In this document: one piece after another, positions 35,777-44,025 of the stretch
Layout: every line of letters begins with the position of its first letter
Numbering within the stretch: position 1 is the first letter of the stretch
DNA from: an uncultured Eubacterium sp.
GTDB taxonomy: Bacteria; Bacillota; Clostridia; Lachnospirales; Lachnospiraceae
Direction of reading: 5' to 3'
NCBI GenBank assembly: GCA_910584245.1
Contig: CAJTZF010000004.1
Span: forward strand, 110,413-174,412
DNA length: 64,000 bases
Notes under the pieces: generated by a model
What the model was told of the DNA's origin: nothing
Databases searched by the model: none
What the model saw: only the letters and a program-made list of their open reading frames with translations
Made by a program: the position numbers and the translations under genes

Positions 35777-37096
35777 ATGAAAGTAGCCTTTTTAACACTT
35801 GGCTGTAAAGTGAATTATTATGAGACGGAAAAGATGATGAAAGATTTTAGGCGTCATGGGTTTGAGGTGACAGAGTTTAATGATGACGCCGATGTATATA
35901 TTATAAATACGTGTACGGTTACCAATATAGCAGACCGGAAATCGAGAAAGATGATACACCGGGCAAAGAAAAAAAATCCCGACCGGGTAGTGGTGGCTGT
36001 GGGATGCTATGTGGAGAGCGGCGGCGCTGAACTGGAGAAGGACGCAGCGGTCGACGTCGCATTTTCAAACAAGGACAAGGTAGATATTGCGGAAAAGGTG
36101 ATCGCCTATCTGTCTGGCACGGGCAGAATGGAAAAACTGGCGGCGGATTATGGTGAGATGCCAGAACCGCACACGGCTGCCGGGCGGACGAGAAAATATG
36201 TGAAGGTTCAAGACGGCTGCAACCAGTTTTGCAGCTACTGTATGATTCCCTATGTGCGGGGCGGCGGTGTCTTATCCAGCAGGGAGGAAACGGCTGTATT
36301 GGAGGAGATTAACCGTGTGGCAGAGCAGGGTTACAAGGAGGTTGTCATAACGGGGATTCACCTTTCTTCATATGGGGTGGACCGATCCGGGGAAAAGCAG
36401 TTTGTAGCGTTAAAGGGAGCCCCGCTCGCCCACCTGTTGCGCGAAATTGACCGGATACCGGGGATTGAGCGAATCCGGCTCGGCTCCCTGGAACCCCGGA
36501 TTATATGCGAAGAGTTTATGGAGGAAATTTCCGGGGTTGGTAAACTGTGCCCTCATTTTCACCTCTCCTTACAGAGTGGGTGTGATACGGTACTGAAACG
36601 GATGAACCGTCATTATACGTCTGCCGGATACAAGGAAAGCTGTGACCGGATAAGGAATTATTTTGAAAATCCGGCGATTACGACGGATGTGATTGTGGGA
36701 TTTCCGGGAGAGACGGAGGAGGAGTTTGAAACGACGAGAGGATTTGTAAAAGAGGCGGGGCTTGCCGGTATTCATGTGTTTCCGTATAGCATGAGAAATG
36801 GAACGGGAGCGGCAAAGATGGAAAACCAGATTCCGCAGGAAGTGAAACACCGCCGCACGGACATCTTGCTTGCCGATGCGCGTGAGCTGTCGTCGGACTA
36901 TGCAAATTCATTCGTGGGAAAGACAGAACGGGTTTTGTTTGAAGAAATAAGGGAAGTGGACGGGAAAGAGTTTCTCGTCGGACACAATGAGAGGTATGTG
37001 TTGTTTGGTGTTCCCGCGCAGCAGGCCAAATCTGCGGGCTATGCACAAAATGAGATTCGGCCTGTTTTCATTGGCGAGAAAAACATCATATTTTAA
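35777..37096 (+). CDS. mtaB: tRNA (N6-threonylcarbamoyladenosine-37 C2) methylthiotransferase MtaB
   Basis: A radical-SAM enzyme making ms2t6A37 in tRNA. The 439-residue protein has the N-terminal UPF0004 domain with cysteines (LGCKVNYYE, NTCTVT, VGCY), the radical SAM motif CxxxCxxC in GCNQFCSYCMIP and a C-terminal TRAM-like segment. ATG at 35777 follows GGAGG; an ATG at 35750 is less likely. Its stop codon overlaps that of the convergent GH43 gene by three bases. Confidence 0.94.
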   Translation: MKVAFLTLGCKVNYYETEKMMKDFRRHGFEVTEFNDDADVYIINTCTVTNIADRKSRKMIHRAKKKNPDRVVVAVGCYVESGGAELEKDAAVDVAFSNKDKVDIAEKVIAYLSGTGRMEKLAADYGEMPEPHTAAGRTRKYVKVQDGCNQFCSYCMIPYVRGGGVLSSREETAVLEEINRVAEQGYKEVVITGIHLSSYGVDRSGEKQFVALKGAPLAHLLREIDRIPGIERIRLGSLEPRIICEEFMEEISGVGKLCPHFHLSLQSGCDTVLKRMNRHYTSAGYKESCDRIRNYFENPAITTDVIVGFPGETEEEFETTRGFVKEAGLAGIHVFPYSMRNGTGAAKMENQIPQEVKHRRTDILLADARELSSDYANSFVGKTERVLFEEIREVDGKEFLVGHNERYVLFGVPAQQAKSAGYAQNEIRPVFIGEKNIIF

Positions 37097-38493
37097 GTTT
37101 CCAGGGTAAAGGAGAGAAGGCTGGCGGTGCCTTCTCCAACATATGTGAAATAAAAAGCGTGGATCCCGTCCGGAACATCTGCCTTGGCGGTGTACGTCTC
37201 CCATACGTTGCTATATTTGATTGGCAGTTCGGCTACGACAGGCCCGTCCCATTTGAGCCTTACCTGAAATGTGCCGTCCGCGTATCCGCGGGTTTTTACC
37301 GAGATACGTCTGACCCCGTGGCAGTCGAAATATTTGAATCCCGCCGTTGCGGAGTGTTTCATATTGCCAATGTATCCCGGGTTTTCATCCCCATCCCGTC
37401 CGTCTTGCATGATTTTGGGAAATGCGTCCCCTCCGACATAGACGGTGTCTTTATCTGTAAAGAGATTACATGCCAGATATCCATAATATTCCCCCTCTCC
37501 GTGCAGAGGGCCGTTGTTTAAGCCGCAGGAAGTGAGCTCTGCCTGCCGGAAGCTTCCATCCGGTTCTAATTGGAGTTTCTCAGCGCAGCCTTGCCGGCAG
37601 AACCAGCAGCCGTTTGTGTGGCGGTGGTAAAAGATGAACCAGTCTCCATTGATTTCCACCAGGCCGCCGTGGTTATTGCAGCCATATGCCATCGGCTTGT
37701 CCGCGGGTTTATAGGAAGAGATATGTAAATCGCTGTTGCTCACAAGTACACCCCGATACTCAAAATCCCGGTCAGGAAAGCGGCTGGTGGCGTAACACAA
37801 TTCGTGCATCACAGCAGAAGAATAGATAAAGTAATAAGTGCTGCCTATTTTTCGGATGGAGGAGGCCTCAAAAAATTCGTGTCCCTCAAATCCGCTGCCA
37901 CTGCCGTACATTACGCCGGGAACAATAGTTTTGGGAGCTATTTTAATCGTTAGCATGTCCGTGTCGAGAACGGTGACCATAGCGCCGCTCCTGGACCGGT
38001 CGCCCTGTCCACAAAAGCCGGTATACAAATATACCTGGTTGCCTTCTAAAAGAACACCAGGGTCGAATTGCGGCTCATCTCCCTGGTTTTCCCCGAGAAG
38101 GGTGCCGTCTCCGTAATGAACATATCCATAAAATTCATAGGTGCCTGCCGGACTGTCACTCACTGCTACGGATACAACCGATACCTTATCCAGCACATAA
38201 TATAAATAGTACCTGCCGTCTGTACCTTTTACGACGTCGGGCGCGTATAGGCACATCTTTCCGTCTTTGTTGTATGGATCCGATGTTTTTGGATAAATGA
38301 CACCCTCATACCGCCAGTTGCCGAGGTCGTCTGTTGGCGCTGACCAGCATACATAATCGCCGAGGCAGAATACGTGGCCATTGTAAAAATCATGCGAGCC
38401 ATAAATATAGACCCGGCCATCAAAAATATAGGGTTCGCCATCTGGTATGTATTCCCACGATGGCAAATAGGGGTTAAATGCCTGTTTTTTCAT
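37093..38493 (-). CDS. Glycoside hydrolase family 43 protein
   Basis: A 466-residue five-bladed beta-propeller glycosidase (arabinofuranosidase/xylosidase class). Likely active-site segments: catalytic-base region near the start (IPDGEPYIFDGRVYIYGSHD), pKa-modulating Asp region (CLYAPDVVKG), and proton-donor Glu in GHEFFEASSIRKIG. The last 100 residues look like a beta-sandwich CBM6-like module (VRRISVKTRGYADGTFQVRL). No signal peptide, so it probably cleaves imported oligosaccharides in the cytoplasm. Start is ATG at 38493. Confidence 0.88.
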   Translation of the reverse strand: MKKQAFNPYLPSWEYIPDGEPYIFDGRVYIYGSHDFYNGHVFCLGDYVCWSAPTDDLGNWRYEGVIYPKTSDPYNKDGKMCLYAPDVVKGTDGRYYLYYVLDKVSVVSVAVSDSPAGTYEFYGYVHYGDGTLLGENQGDEPQFDPGVLLEGNQVYLYTGFCGQGDRSRSGAMVTVLDTDMLTIKIAPKTIVPGVMYGSGSGFEGHEFFEASSIRKIGSTYYFIYSSAVMHELCYATSRFPDRDFEYRGVLVSNSDLHISSYKPADKPMAYGCNNHGGLVEINGDWFIFYHRHTNGCWFCRQGCAEKLQLEPDGSFRQAELTSCGLNNGPLHGEGEYYGYLACNLFTDKDTVYVGGDAFPKIMQDGRDGDENPGYIGNMKHSATAGFKYFDCHGVRRISVKTRGYADGTFQVRLKWDGPVVAELPIKYSNVWETYTAKADVPDGIHAFYFTYVGEGTASLLSFTLET

Positions 38494-38549
38494 ATGCTCC
38501 AACCTTTCCGCTTTTTTTTGAATAAGAAAAAAACATTTGCGTTAAAATG

Positions 38550-38579
38550 AATATATACTTATATTGGACGAGTTGTCAA
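38550..38579 (-). promoter_or_regulatory. Promoter of the GH43 gene
   Basis: On the minus strand TTGACA (38579-38574), then TATATA (38557-38552, 16-base spacer) or TATATT (38555-38550, 18-base spacer). An imperfect palindrome CATTT...AAATG (38549-38534) lies directly downstream and could be an operator. Confidence 0.6.
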
Positions 38580-38616
38580 GTGTAAAAACAGGTTTTAGAG
38601 AAATTTCAAAAAACAG

Positions 38617-38645
38617 TTGCGCATTTGCACTAATTATATTAAAAT
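38617..38645 (+). promoter_or_regulatory. Promoter for the ireB operon
   Basis: TTGCGC (38617-38622), 17-base spacer, TAAAAT (38640-38645). Confidence 0.5.
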
Positions 38646-38711
38646 TAAAGTAATTGTATTTGAGTGATGGGGAAATAAGCTGCTGGTTTTTGAAAGGAGC
38701 AGGACAATAGT

Positions 38712-38972
38712 ATGCAGGAGTTAAACAATACACAGCTATTTAAAGTAGATGTGGAAAAGGATTTTGATGTAAGGGATGTAATTGCGTCCGTGTATGCAGC
38801 GCTTACGGAAAAGGGTTACAATCCGGTCAATCAGATCGTAGGTTATCTTATGTCCGGGGATCCAACCTATATAACGAGCCATAACGGGGCGAGAAGCCTT
38901 ATAATGCGGGTGGAACGGGACGAAGTGATTGAATTGTTTTTGGAAGATTATATTAAGAACAACTTGAAATAA
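38712..38972 (+). CDS. ireB: IreB family regulatory phosphoprotein
   Basis: An 86-residue DUF965 protein, the substrate of the Ser/Thr kinase IreK in Enterococcus: short Asn/Thr N-terminus (NNTQLFKVDVEKDFDVRDVI), then YAALTEKGYNPVNQIVGYLMSGDPTYITSHNGARSLI. AAAGGAG precedes the ATG. It stands at the head of the conserved ireB-ruvX-DUF1292 cluster; alaS, usual upstream neighbour, is absent here. Confidence 0.93.
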   Translation: MQELNNTQLFKVDVEKDFDVRDVIASVYAALTEKGYNPVNQIVGYLMSGDPTYITSHNGARSLIMRVERDEVIELFLEDYIKNNLK

Positions 38973-39023
38973 CCGGTGTTCGGGGCTTTGGTATAGGGGA
39001 GAAGTCTAAAGAACCGAAGTCAT

Positions 39024-39051
39024 GGAACGGAAGTTACGGAACGGAAGTTCC
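39024..39051 (+). repeat. Tandem 14-base repeat between ireB and ruvX
   Basis: GGAACGGAAGTTAC (39024-39037) is followed at once by GGAACGGAAGTTCC (39038-39051), 13 of 14 identical; the second copy is itself an inverted repeat (GGAAC/GTTCC). It lies in a 267-base gap without a gene. Confidence 0.7.
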
Positions 39052-39239
39052 GTGTAGAAGTGTGAAGAAGATGGGATAAACATAGTCCGTTTTCTTTGTG
39101 CGGGAAGAGCGCATGGTCTCCATTTTTGCTAGGCTGGCTGCAGCGTTTTTCATTGAATGATTTGTACGGAAACAGTCCGGGGGGGGCGTTATGGATTGTT
39201 TGTGCCGCAGGTCCGGTATAGTTGGAAAGTGTGAAAAAA

Positions 39240-39668
39240 ATGAGAATATTAGGACTTGACTACGGTTCTGTGACAGTAGGGGTGGCAGTAAGCGATGCGC
39301 TGCTGGTCACTGCACAGCCCGTAGAGGTGATAAAGAGAAAAAGTGAAACGAAACTGCGTCAGACGCTGGCAAGAATCGACGAACTTATTGCCAGCTACGA
39401 AGTGCAGAAAATTGTGTTAGGGTATCCCAAGAATATGAATAATACACTTGGGGAACGAGTTCAGCGAACGGAGGAATTTAGAGAAAAACTTGAAAAAAGA
39501 ACAGGTTTGGAAGTAGTCATGTGGGATGAGAGGTTGTCTACGGTATCTGCTGTTGAGGTTCTGAAGGAGGGGAATGTGCGCCGTGAAAACCGGAAGAACT
39601 ATGTGGATAAAATAGCGGCGAGCTTTATCTTACAAGGTTACTTAGATTCATTGCGTTTCGAAAAGTAA
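39240..39668 (+). CDS. ruvX: Holliday junction resolvase-like RuvX (YqgF)
   Basis: A 142-residue RNase H-fold protein: MRILGLDYGSVTVGVAVSD at the start, VLGYPKNMNNTLGERV, and MWDERLSTVSA. Family members act in 16S rRNA 5' processing or pre-16S cleavage and were earlier called resolvases. ATG at 39240 matches the usual start; in-frame TTG 39222 and GTG 39231 are alternatives. Confidence 0.92.
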   Translation: MRILGLDYGSVTVGVAVSDALLVTAQPVEVIKRKSETKLRQTLARIDELIASYEVQKIVLGYPKNMNNTLGERVQRTEEFREKLEKRTGLEVVMWDERLSTVSAVEVLKEGNVRRENRKNYVDKIAASFILQGYLDSLRFEK

Positions 39669-39683
39669 AGAAGGAGAATAGCC

Positions 39684-39971
39684 GTGGATAAAAATGGTAA
39701 AATTATGCTTACTGCTGAGGATGGCAGCGAGGAGGCTTTTTTTGTTGTGGAAAAAGCGGAAATTGCGGGAAGGGAGTATCTTCTTGTGACAAGCCAGGAA
39801 CAGGGTGGGGACGATACGGAAGACGTGGAGACAGCATTGATTCTCCGGGTAAACGAGCAGAATGCGGAGAAGGATATGCTTGTGTATGACGTTGTGGACG
39901 ATGAGAAGGAGTTACTCATTTTGTCGAAATATTTTGAAGAATTGGTAGATGATCTGGATCTCTCAATGTGA
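39684..39971 (+). CDS. DUF1292 family protein (YrzB-like)
   Basis: A 95-residue strongly acidic protein of the DUF1292/YrzB family (GSEEAFFVVEKAEIAGREYLLVT, ILSKYFEELVDDLD). GTG start at 39684 after AAGGAG. Function unknown; conserved beside ruvX. Confidence 0.88.
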   Translation: MDKNGKIMLTAEDGSEEAFFVVEKAEIAGREYLLVTSQEQGGDDTEDVETALILRVNEQNAEKDMLVYDVVDDEKELLILSKYFEELVDDLDLSM

Positions 39972-40024
39972 GAGAATAGAGCTTAATAGATATAAATATA
40001 AAGAATGAGAGGTGCAACAAGATT

Positions 40025-41704
40025 TTGAGAAAAAAAGTAAAGACAGGAAATGAAAAGGTACGTATCATACCGCTGGGCGGACTGGAGCAGATCGGTATGA
40101 ACATTACGGCATTTGAGACGGATGACAGTATTGTCGTAGTGGATTGCGGACTTGCATTTCCAGAGGACGAAATGCTGGGTGTGGATTTGGTGATTCCCGA
40201 TATTACGTATTTGAAAGATCACAGGGAAAAAGTAAAGGGATTTGTTATTACACATGGACATGAGGACCATATCGGAGCGCTTCCGTATGTTTTACAGCAG
40301 CTTAACGTGCCAGTATATGCGACAAGGCTTACGATGGCGATTATCGAAAATAAACTGAAGGAACACAACTTGCTTAATCTCGTGAGGCGGAAAGTAGTGT
40401 CATATGGACAATATATCAATCTCGGTGATTTCCGGATTGAGTTTATCCGGACAAACCACAGCATTGCCGATTCGGCGGCGCTGGCAATTTATACGCCGGC
40501 GGGCGTTATTGTACACACGGGAGATTTTAAGGTGGACTACACGCCGGTTTATGGAGATAGTATTGATCTTGCCCGTTTTGGTGAGCTTGGGAGAAAAGGG
40601 GTACTTGCCCTGATGGCGGACAGTACAAATGTGTTGAAGCCGGGCTTTACGATGTCGGAAAAAACGGTGGGAGAAACATTTGATACTATTTTCGCTGAAA
40701 ATGAAAAGAACCGGATTATCGTGGCTACATTTGCCTCAAATGTAGACCGTGTCCAGCAGATTATAAATTCAGCCCATAAGTATAAGAGAAAGGTAATCGT
40801 AGAGGGGCGCAGCATGGTAAACATACTGGAAATTGCTGTGGAACTGGGATATATTCAGGCGCCGGACAATATTATTATCAGCATTGAAGAGATGAAAAAT
40901 TATACGGACGACCAGATTGTATTGATTACGACGGGAAGCCAAGGAGAGGCTATGGCAGCGCTTTCCCGTATTGCGGCGTCCATTCACCGCAAGGTGACGA
41001 TTAAGCCCGGAGATACCGTTATTTTCAGCTCGAATCCGATACCTGGCAATGAAAAGAGCGTTTCCAGAGTAATCAATGAGCTGTCTATGAAAGGGGCGAA
41101 GGTCATTTTCCAGGACGCCCATGTTTCTGGACATGCGTGCCAGGAGGAACTCAAATTAATATATTCTCTTGTAAAACCTAAGTTTGCGATACCGGTACAC
41201 GGGGAGTACCGCCATTTGCTCCGCCACAGTGAGCTGGCACAGGAGATGGGTATACCGAAGGAACAAGTTGTGATTATGAGTTCGGGAAATGTGTTGGAAT
41301 TGAAGGAGGATCATGCAAAATTTGTCGGCCAGGTGCAGGCACAGGGCATTATGGTTGACGGACTCGGCGTGGGGGATGTTGGTAATATCGTTTTGCGCGA
41401 CCGGCAGCATCTGTCTGAAAATGGTCTTATGGTCGTAGTCCTCACATTGGAACGCGGCTCCAATCAAATTCTATCGGGGCCCGATATCGTCTCAAGGGGA
41501 TTTGTCTATGTGAGAGAGGCTGAAAATCTTATGGATGAGTGTCTGGAGATTGTCAATATCGCGCTGGACCGTCTGCACGACCGCGGAATTACCGATTGGG
41601 GGAGAATTAAGTCGGAGATCAAAGATTCCCTTAATGATTTTCTCTGGAAGAAGACGAAGCGGAATCCGATGATATTGCCGATTATTATGGAAGTTTCAGT
41701 TTAA
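40025..41704 (+). CDS. rnj: Ribonuclease J
   Basis: A metallo-beta-lactamase/beta-CASP exo- and endoribonuclease. The 559-residue protein has the zinc motif HGHEDHIGALPY, the VHTGDFKVD segment, beta-CASP motifs (GRSMVNILE, TGSQGEAMAALSRIA) and the HVSGHACQEELKLIYSLVKPKFAIPVHGEYRHL end. TTG at 40025 with GAGAGGTG upstream is the likely start. Together with RNase Y in this window it gives the Firmicutes mRNA decay set. Confidence 0.95.
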   Translation: MRKKVKTGNEKVRIIPLGGLEQIGMNITAFETDDSIVVVDCGLAFPEDEMLGVDLVIPDITYLKDHREKVKGFVITHGHEDHIGALPYVLQQLNVPVYATRLTMAIIENKLKEHNLLNLVRRKVVSYGQYINLGDFRIEFIRTNHSIADSAALAIYTPAGVIVHTGDFKVDYTPVYGDSIDLARFGELGRKGVLALMADSTNVLKPGFTMSEKTVGETFDTIFAENEKNRIIVATFASNVDRVQQIINSAHKYKRKVIVEGRSMVNILEIAVELGYIQAPDNIIISIEEMKNYTDDQIVLITTGSQGEAMAALSRIAASIHRKVTIKPGDTVIFSSNPIPGNEKSVSRVINELSMKGAKVIFQDAHVSGHACQEELKLIYSLVKPKFAIPVHGEYRHLLRHSELAQEMGIPKEQVVIMSSGNVLELKEDHAKFVGQVQAQGIMVDGLGVGDVGNIVLRDRQHLSENGLMVVVLTLERGSNQILSGPDIVSRGFVYVREAENLMDECLEIVNIALDRLHDRGITDWGRIKSEIKDSLNDFLWKKTKRNPMILPIIMEVSV

Positions 41705-41719
41705 AAAAGGAGGACGGTT

Positions 41720-42121
41720 ATGACGGGAAAAGCAGATCGGGGAAATGCAACCGCACTTTTTATCATAAGAGGCCTCCTGGTTCTGTTGCTGAACCTTATC
41801 TTTTATGTCATAATCATTCTTGGCGCGGTTGAGGTATGTAAAATAACGTATTCTTTTGCAAATGAGGTGTTTGGCGATGTTATGGCGGACCCGCCGCCGG
41901 GGGAAAACCGCACGTTTGAGATTGCTGAGGCGGACGATGCACTGACGATTGCCAAAAATCTTGAGCGGGATGGGATTGTTTCGAACGCCTATTCGTTTTA
42001 TATCCGGCTCCGGCTTTCCTCGAGCGATAAAACGGTAATTATGGCGGGAAGTTACGAATTGAATACGAGCATGACATATAAAGAAATTCTTGAAAAAATA
42101 GTAAAGGAAGTCAGCAAATGA
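41720..42121 (+). CDS. MltG/YceG-like N-terminal stub
   Basis: A 133-residue protein with one membrane segment (about 15-40) and a small extracytoplasmic domain (RTFEIAEADDALTIAKNLERDGIVSNAYSFYIRLRLS...AGSYELNTSMTYKEILEKI) that matches the LysM-like subdomain of the endolytic transglycosylase MltG. The catalytic transglycosylase domain, with its essential Glu, is missing; normal MltG is about 350 residues. The gene stands where yrrL (mltG) lies in Bacillus, ahead of trmR. AAAGGAGG precedes the ATG and it overlaps trmR by 4 bases, so it looks maintained. Confidence 0.75.
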   Translation: MTGKADRGNATALFIIRGLLVLLLNLIFYVIIILGAVEVCKITYSFANEVFGDVMADPPPGENRTFEIAEADDALTIAKNLERDGIVSNAYSFYIRLRLSSSDKTVIMAGSYELNTSMTYKEILEKIVKEVSK

Positions 42122-42786
42122 TGGAAGAAAGAGTCGAAGTGTTTTTTGACACGCTCCGGGCAGATGTACCTGAATATATCCATTTGCTGGAACGGGAAGC
42201 ATTGCGCGACGGGGTACCTGTCATACGGAGAGCGACGCGGGATTTGCTGCGCTATCTGCTCCGTGTACACCGGCCGGCACAGGTGCTCGAGGTTGGGACG
42301 GCAATCGGGTATTCGGCTCTTTTTATGAAAGAATGTCTGCCAGAGACATCACGTATTACGACGATTGAAAAGGTGGAGATGCGGCTTGTCCGGGCGAGGG
42401 AGAATTTGAAAAGCTACGACGCCAAAGGGCAGATCCGGCTTGTGGAGGGGGACGCCAGTGATGTCCTAAGGAGTATGGCACAAAACCGTGAACGTTATGA
42501 TTTCATTTTTATGGACGCAGCCAAGGGACAATATTTGAATTTTCTGCCGGATATTATGAGCATACTTGGACCGGGAGGCATTCTTGTGTCAGATAATATT
42601 CTCCACAGTTGTGATATTTTGGAGTCGCGGTATGCGGTTACGAGGCGTGACCGGACGATTCACGGCAGGATGCGTGAATATTTGTATACGATTACGCATA
42701 TGGACGAACTGGAGACGATTTGCTTGTCCGTCGGCGACGGGGTCGCCGTGTCACATCGGGCGGCGAGTGGAATTTCAATGAAATGA
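42118..42786 (+). CDS. trmR: tRNA 5-hydroxyuridine methyltransferase TrmR (O-methyltransferase)
   Basis: A 222-residue class I SAM O-methyltransferase of family 3: VLEVGTAIGYSALFM (SAM site), YDFIFMDAAKGQY and LVSDNILHSC. In B. subtilis the homologue YrrM/TrmR methylates 5-hydroxyuridine at the wobble position of tRNA, and the U32 proteins next to it make the hydroxyl group; the same gene order holds here. ATGA overlaps on both sides. Confidence 0.9.
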   Translation: MMEERVEVFFDTLRADVPEYIHLLEREALRDGVPVIRRATRDLLRYLLRVHRPAQVLEVGTAIGYSALFMKECLPETSRITTIEKVEMRLVRARENLKSYDAKGQIRLVEGDASDVLRSMAQNRERYDFIFMDAAKGQYLNFLPDIMSILGPGGILVSDNILHSCDILESRYAVTRRDRTIHGRMREYLYTITHMDELETICLSVGDGVAVSHRAASGISMK

Positions 42787-44024
42787 GAGAGAAAATGAGA
42801 AAAAAACCTGAAATACTAGCGCCGGCGAGCAGCCTTGAGGTTTTGAAAACAGCTGTGGAGTACGGCGCAGACGCTATTTATATCGGCGGTGAGATGTATG
42901 GACTGCGCGCGAAAGCAAAGAATTTTTCCGCAGAGGACATGGGAGAGGGGATCCTCTACGCCCATACGAGGGGAAAAAAGGTATATGTTACCGCAAATAT
43001 TACTGCCCATAACCGCGATCTGGAAGGAGTAAGGCAGTACTTTTTGGAGTTGAAAGAACTACAACCCGACGCCCTCATAATTTCTGATCCGGGTGTGTTT
43101 GCGATTGCAAGGGAGGTTTGCCCCGAACTGGATGTCCACATAAGTACACAGAGTAATAATGTGAACTATATGACGTTTCGTTTCTGGCATGAACAGGGAG
43201 CCGTACGGGTCGTGACAGCCAGGGAACTCTCAATAGAGGAAATCGGGGATATACGGAGAAATATTCCCGGTGAACTGGAGATTGAAACCTTTGTACATGG
43301 CGCTATGTGCATCTCGTATTCCGGAAGGTGTTTACTTAGCAATTATTTTACCGGCCGTGATGCCAATCTCGGGGCTTGTACGCACCCATGCCGCTGGAAG
43401 TACTATATTATGGAAGAAAAACGGCCGGGTGAATTTCTTCCGGTGGAGGAAAACGAGAGGGGAACTTATATATTTAATTCGAAGGATTTGTGCATGATTG
43501 AGCACATACCGGAGCTAGTGGAGGCGGGCATTGACAGCTTCAAGATAGAAGGAAGGATGAAGACGGCGCTCTATGTGGCGGTTGTTTCGAGAACTTACCG
43601 CAAGGCATTGGACGATTATTTTGAGGATCCCGCCCTGTATCAAAAGAATATACCGTATTACCAGGAGGAGATTGCCAAGTGTACGTACCGCCAGTTTACA
43701 ACCGGATTTTTCTTCGGGCCAACGAACCATGACAGCCAGATCTATGACAATAACACTTATATAAAGGGATATGTGTATCTTGGCATGATTGAGCGTGTGG
43801 AGGAGGATGGAACCGGGTGGTTTGAGCAGAAAAATAAGTTTTCTGTAGGAGAGCAGGTGGAGATCATGAAGCCCTCTGGGGAAAATATTGTGACAAAGGT
43901 TCTCGCTCTATATGATGACAAAGGAACCGCGGTCGGGAGCTGTCCTCATCCTGCCGTGCAAATCCGCGTACAGGTTGAGTGCGGACTGGCTGCTTTTGAT
44001 ATAATACGGAGAATGGTGGAGTGA
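42783..44024 (+). CDS. trhP: U32 family protein, tRNA 5-hydroxyuridine biosynthesis (TrhP-like)
   Basis: A 413-residue U32 protein: PEILAPASSLEVLKTAVEYGADAIYIGG at the start and the signature region ETFVHGAMCISYSGRCLLSNYFTGRDANLGACTHPCRW. Long annotated as collagenase-like peptidase; family members (TrhP, RlhA) hydroxylate tRNA or rRNA with prephenate. Bacillus has two adjacent copies (yrrN, yrrO); only the longer yrrO-like one is here. ATG at 42783 overlaps the trmR stop; ATG 42795 is an alternative. Confidence 0.9.
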   Translation: MREKMRKKPEILAPASSLEVLKTAVEYGADAIYIGGEMYGLRAKAKNFSAEDMGEGILYAHTRGKKVYVTANITAHNRDLEGVRQYFLELKELQPDALIISDPGVFAIAREVCPELDVHISTQSNNVNYMTFRFWHEQGAVRVVTARELSIEEIGDIRRNIPGELEIETFVHGAMCISYSGRCLLSNYFTGRDANLGACTHPCRWKYYIMEEKRPGEFLPVEENERGTYIFNSKDLCMIEHIPELVEAGIDSFKIEGRMKTALYVAVVSRTYRKALDDYFEDPALYQKNIPYYQEEIAKCTYRQFTTGFFFGPTNHDSQIYDNNTYIKGYVYLGMIERVEEDGTGWFEQKNKFSVGEQVEIMKPSGENIVTKVLALYDDKGTAVGSCPHPAVQIRVQVECGLAAFDIIRRMVE

Positions 44025-44025
44025 T

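Noticed and set aside
38534..38549. CcpA cre site at the GH43 promoter
   Set aside because: Aligned on the central CG, only about half of the conserved cre positions match on the better strand.
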